A stretch of 7,723 nucleotides of DNA from an uncultured Alcaligenaceae bacterium (lineage in GTDB: Bacteria; Pseudomonadota; Gammaproteobacteria; Burkholderiales; Burkholderiaceae_B), in contig CALEQZ010000036.1 of the NCBI GenBank assembly GCA_937908115.1, forward strand, positions 1 to 7,723, read 5' to 3'. The position numbers and the translations under genes were made by a program. Under the pieces are notes generated by a model, which had not been told where the DNA came from, did not search any database, and worked only from the letters and a program-made list of their open reading frames with translations. Below, piece after piece: positions 6,454 to 7,723 of this stretch. Position 1 is the first letter of the stretch. Each line of letters begins with the position of its first letter.

Positions 6454-7218
6454 TCAGTCCAGCCGCACGCCTTCGTGCAGCGCGACCACGCCCGCGGTCA
6501 GGTTGAAGTACTGCACGCGCGACAGCCCTGCTTCGCGCAGCATCCCGGCCAGGGTTTCCTGGTCGGGATGCACGCGTATCGATTCGGCCAGGTAGCGGTA
6601 GCTTGCCTCGTCCTTGGCCACGTTGCGGCCCAACCAGGGCAGAACGTTGAACGAATACCAGTCGTAGACTGGGGCCAGCGGCTTGGCGACCTTGGAAAAT
6701 TCCAGCACTAGCAGCTTGCCGCCGGGCTTGAGCACGCGCGTCATCTCCGCCAGCGCGCGGTCCTTGTGCGTCATGTTGCGTAGCCCAAAGGCGACGCTGA
6801 CCCGGTCGAAATAGCCGTCGGGAAACGGCAGCCGCTCGGCATCGCACACCGACACCGGCAGCAGCAGGCCGTCATCGGCCAATCGGTCGCGGCCCACGCG
6901 CAGCATCGAATCGTTGATATCGGTCAGCCAGACCTCTCCGGTTGGGCCCGCCCGGCGCGCGAACGCCCGGGCCAGGTCGCCCGTGCCGCCGGCGATGTCC
7001 AGCACCTTCATGCCCGGGCGCACGCCGGCGCGGCCGACCGTGAACGCTTTCCAGATCCGGTGCAGGCCGCCCGACATCAGGTCGTTCATCAGGTCGTAGC
7101 GCGACGCCACCGAATGAAATACCTGGGCCACGCGGCTGGCCTTTTCGGACTCGGGCACGCGCTGGAAGCCGAAGTGGGTCGTGCCGGGCTCTGCGCCCGG
7201 CTGCTCGGGAAGGGACAT
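6454..7218 (-). CDS. ubiE: Ubiquinone/menaquinone C-methyltransferase UbiE
   Basis: UbiE is the SAM-dependent C-methyltransferase that converts demethoxy-type benzoquinol intermediates in ubiquinone synthesis, and demethylmenaquinol to menaquinol where that pathway exists. The 254 residues are a normal length. Visible signatures are YDLMNDLMSGGLHRIW (41-56), the UbiE family block; SAM-binding motif I LDIAGGTGD (73-81); a TDIN acidic loop (99-102); FGLRNM (144-149); and RVLKPGGKLLVLEFSK (161-176). The start ATG at 7218 (MSLPEQP) has a modest GGAA five bases upstream. An upstream in-frame extension to 7329 has no family resemblance. It is convergent with the racemase-family gene and divergent from phoB. 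In related bacteria the genes after ubiE are often Tim44-like, ubiJ and ubiB, but here the accessory block intervenes. Confidence 0.97.
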   Translation of the reverse strand: MSLPEQPGAEPGTTHFGFQRVPESEKASRVAQVFHSVASRYDLMNDLMSGGLHRIWKAFTVGRAGVRPGMKVLDIAGGTGDLARAFARRAGPTGEVWLTDINDSMLRVGRDRLADDGLLLPVSVCDAERLPFPDGYFDRVSVAFGLRNMTHKDRALAEMTRVLKPGGKLLVLEFSKVAKPLAPVYDWYSFNVLPWLGRNVAKDEASYRYLAESIRVHPDQETLAGMLREAGLSRVQYFNLTAGVVALHEGVRLD

Positions 7219-7276
7219 GATGATTCCGTGTATCGGCAACGACAGGAGCAATCGTAGCGCAAGGGCGGCGCCCCCG

Positions 7277-7310
7277 CCGTCACATACCTGCAATATTCCC
7301 TCCATACTAT
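7277..7310 (+). promoter_or_regulatory. Candidate Pho box and -10 of the phoB promoter
   Basis: CCGTCAC (7277-7283), a 4-base spacer ATAC, and CTGCAAT (7288-7294) form two direct 7-mers, each matching 5 of 7 bases of the Pho box half-site CTGTCAT. A -10-like TACTAT (7305-7310) begins exactly 10 bases after the second half-site, the arrangement described for PhoB-activated promoters, in which the box takes the place of the -35. The predicted start of transcription would be about 30 bases before the ATG. This is a motif match by eye, with no search statistics. Confidence 0.5.
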
Positions 7311-7346
7311 GGCAACGTTCGCACTGCACGCCCCCGGATCGCCCCC

Positions 7347-7723
<377 letters not shown>

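Noticed and set aside
5118..6506. A 462-codon plus-strand frame overlapping the second permease and the racemase-family gene
   Set aside because: It is Arg/Pro/His-rich nonsense in another frame and overlaps two genes with clear family motifs.
7219..7329. N-terminal extension of UbiE to 7329
   Set aside because: The extra 37 residues do not resemble UbiE and overlap the phoB promoter region. The start at 7218 gives the usual family length.

Overview
The window is about two-thirds G+C, densely coded and has short intergenic gaps. The flanking genes (a ubiE-type methyltransferase, a phoB-type response regulator and a Tim44-like secreted protein) and the overall codon style point to a beta-proteobacterium, most likely Bordetella or a close Alcaligenaceae relative. 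That assignment rests on recognising protein styles, not on a database search.

Layout. From 217 leftward on the minus strand is the N-terminus of a Tim44-like domain protein, cut by the window edge. Next comes a self-contained accessory block. A GlxA-type AraC regulator (DJ-1/PfpI-like sensor plus AraC HTH, minus strand, 330-1409) is divergent from a plus-strand run. That run encodes a periplasmic binding protein (1559-2614), a PotA-like ATPase (2634-3689), two permeases joined by ATGA overlaps (3686-4531 and 4528-5316) and, after 63 bases, a proline racemase/hydroxyproline epimerase superfamily enzyme (5380-6393). Convergent to the enzyme is ubiE (minus, 6454-7218). Divergent from ubiE is phoB (plus, from 7347, cut by the right edge).

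How the genes fit together. The simplest reading is a small-molecule uptake and conversion unit. The regulator senses a nitrogenous metabolite through its amidotransferase-like domain. The polyamine/opine-type (PotABCD-like) importer brings the compound in, and the racemase-superfamily enzyme acts on it or on a product. The substrate cannot be read from the sequence. The block lies between ubiE and a Tim44-like gene that are often neighbours in beta-proteobacteria, which suggests an insertion into a conserved ubiquinone-biosynthesis neighbourhood.

Most notable observations. (1) The racemase-family enzyme keeps the first catalytic Cys (C91) but has Gly (G256) where the second catalytic residue, Cys or Thr in characterised members, should be. 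(2) There is a plausible Pho box exactly 10 bases upstream of a -10-like hexamer in front of phoB, suggesting autoregulation. (3) The divergent regulator/transporter gap contains candidate operator repeats. Nothing resembling a CRISPR array, insertion sequence, tRNA or rRNA was seen.
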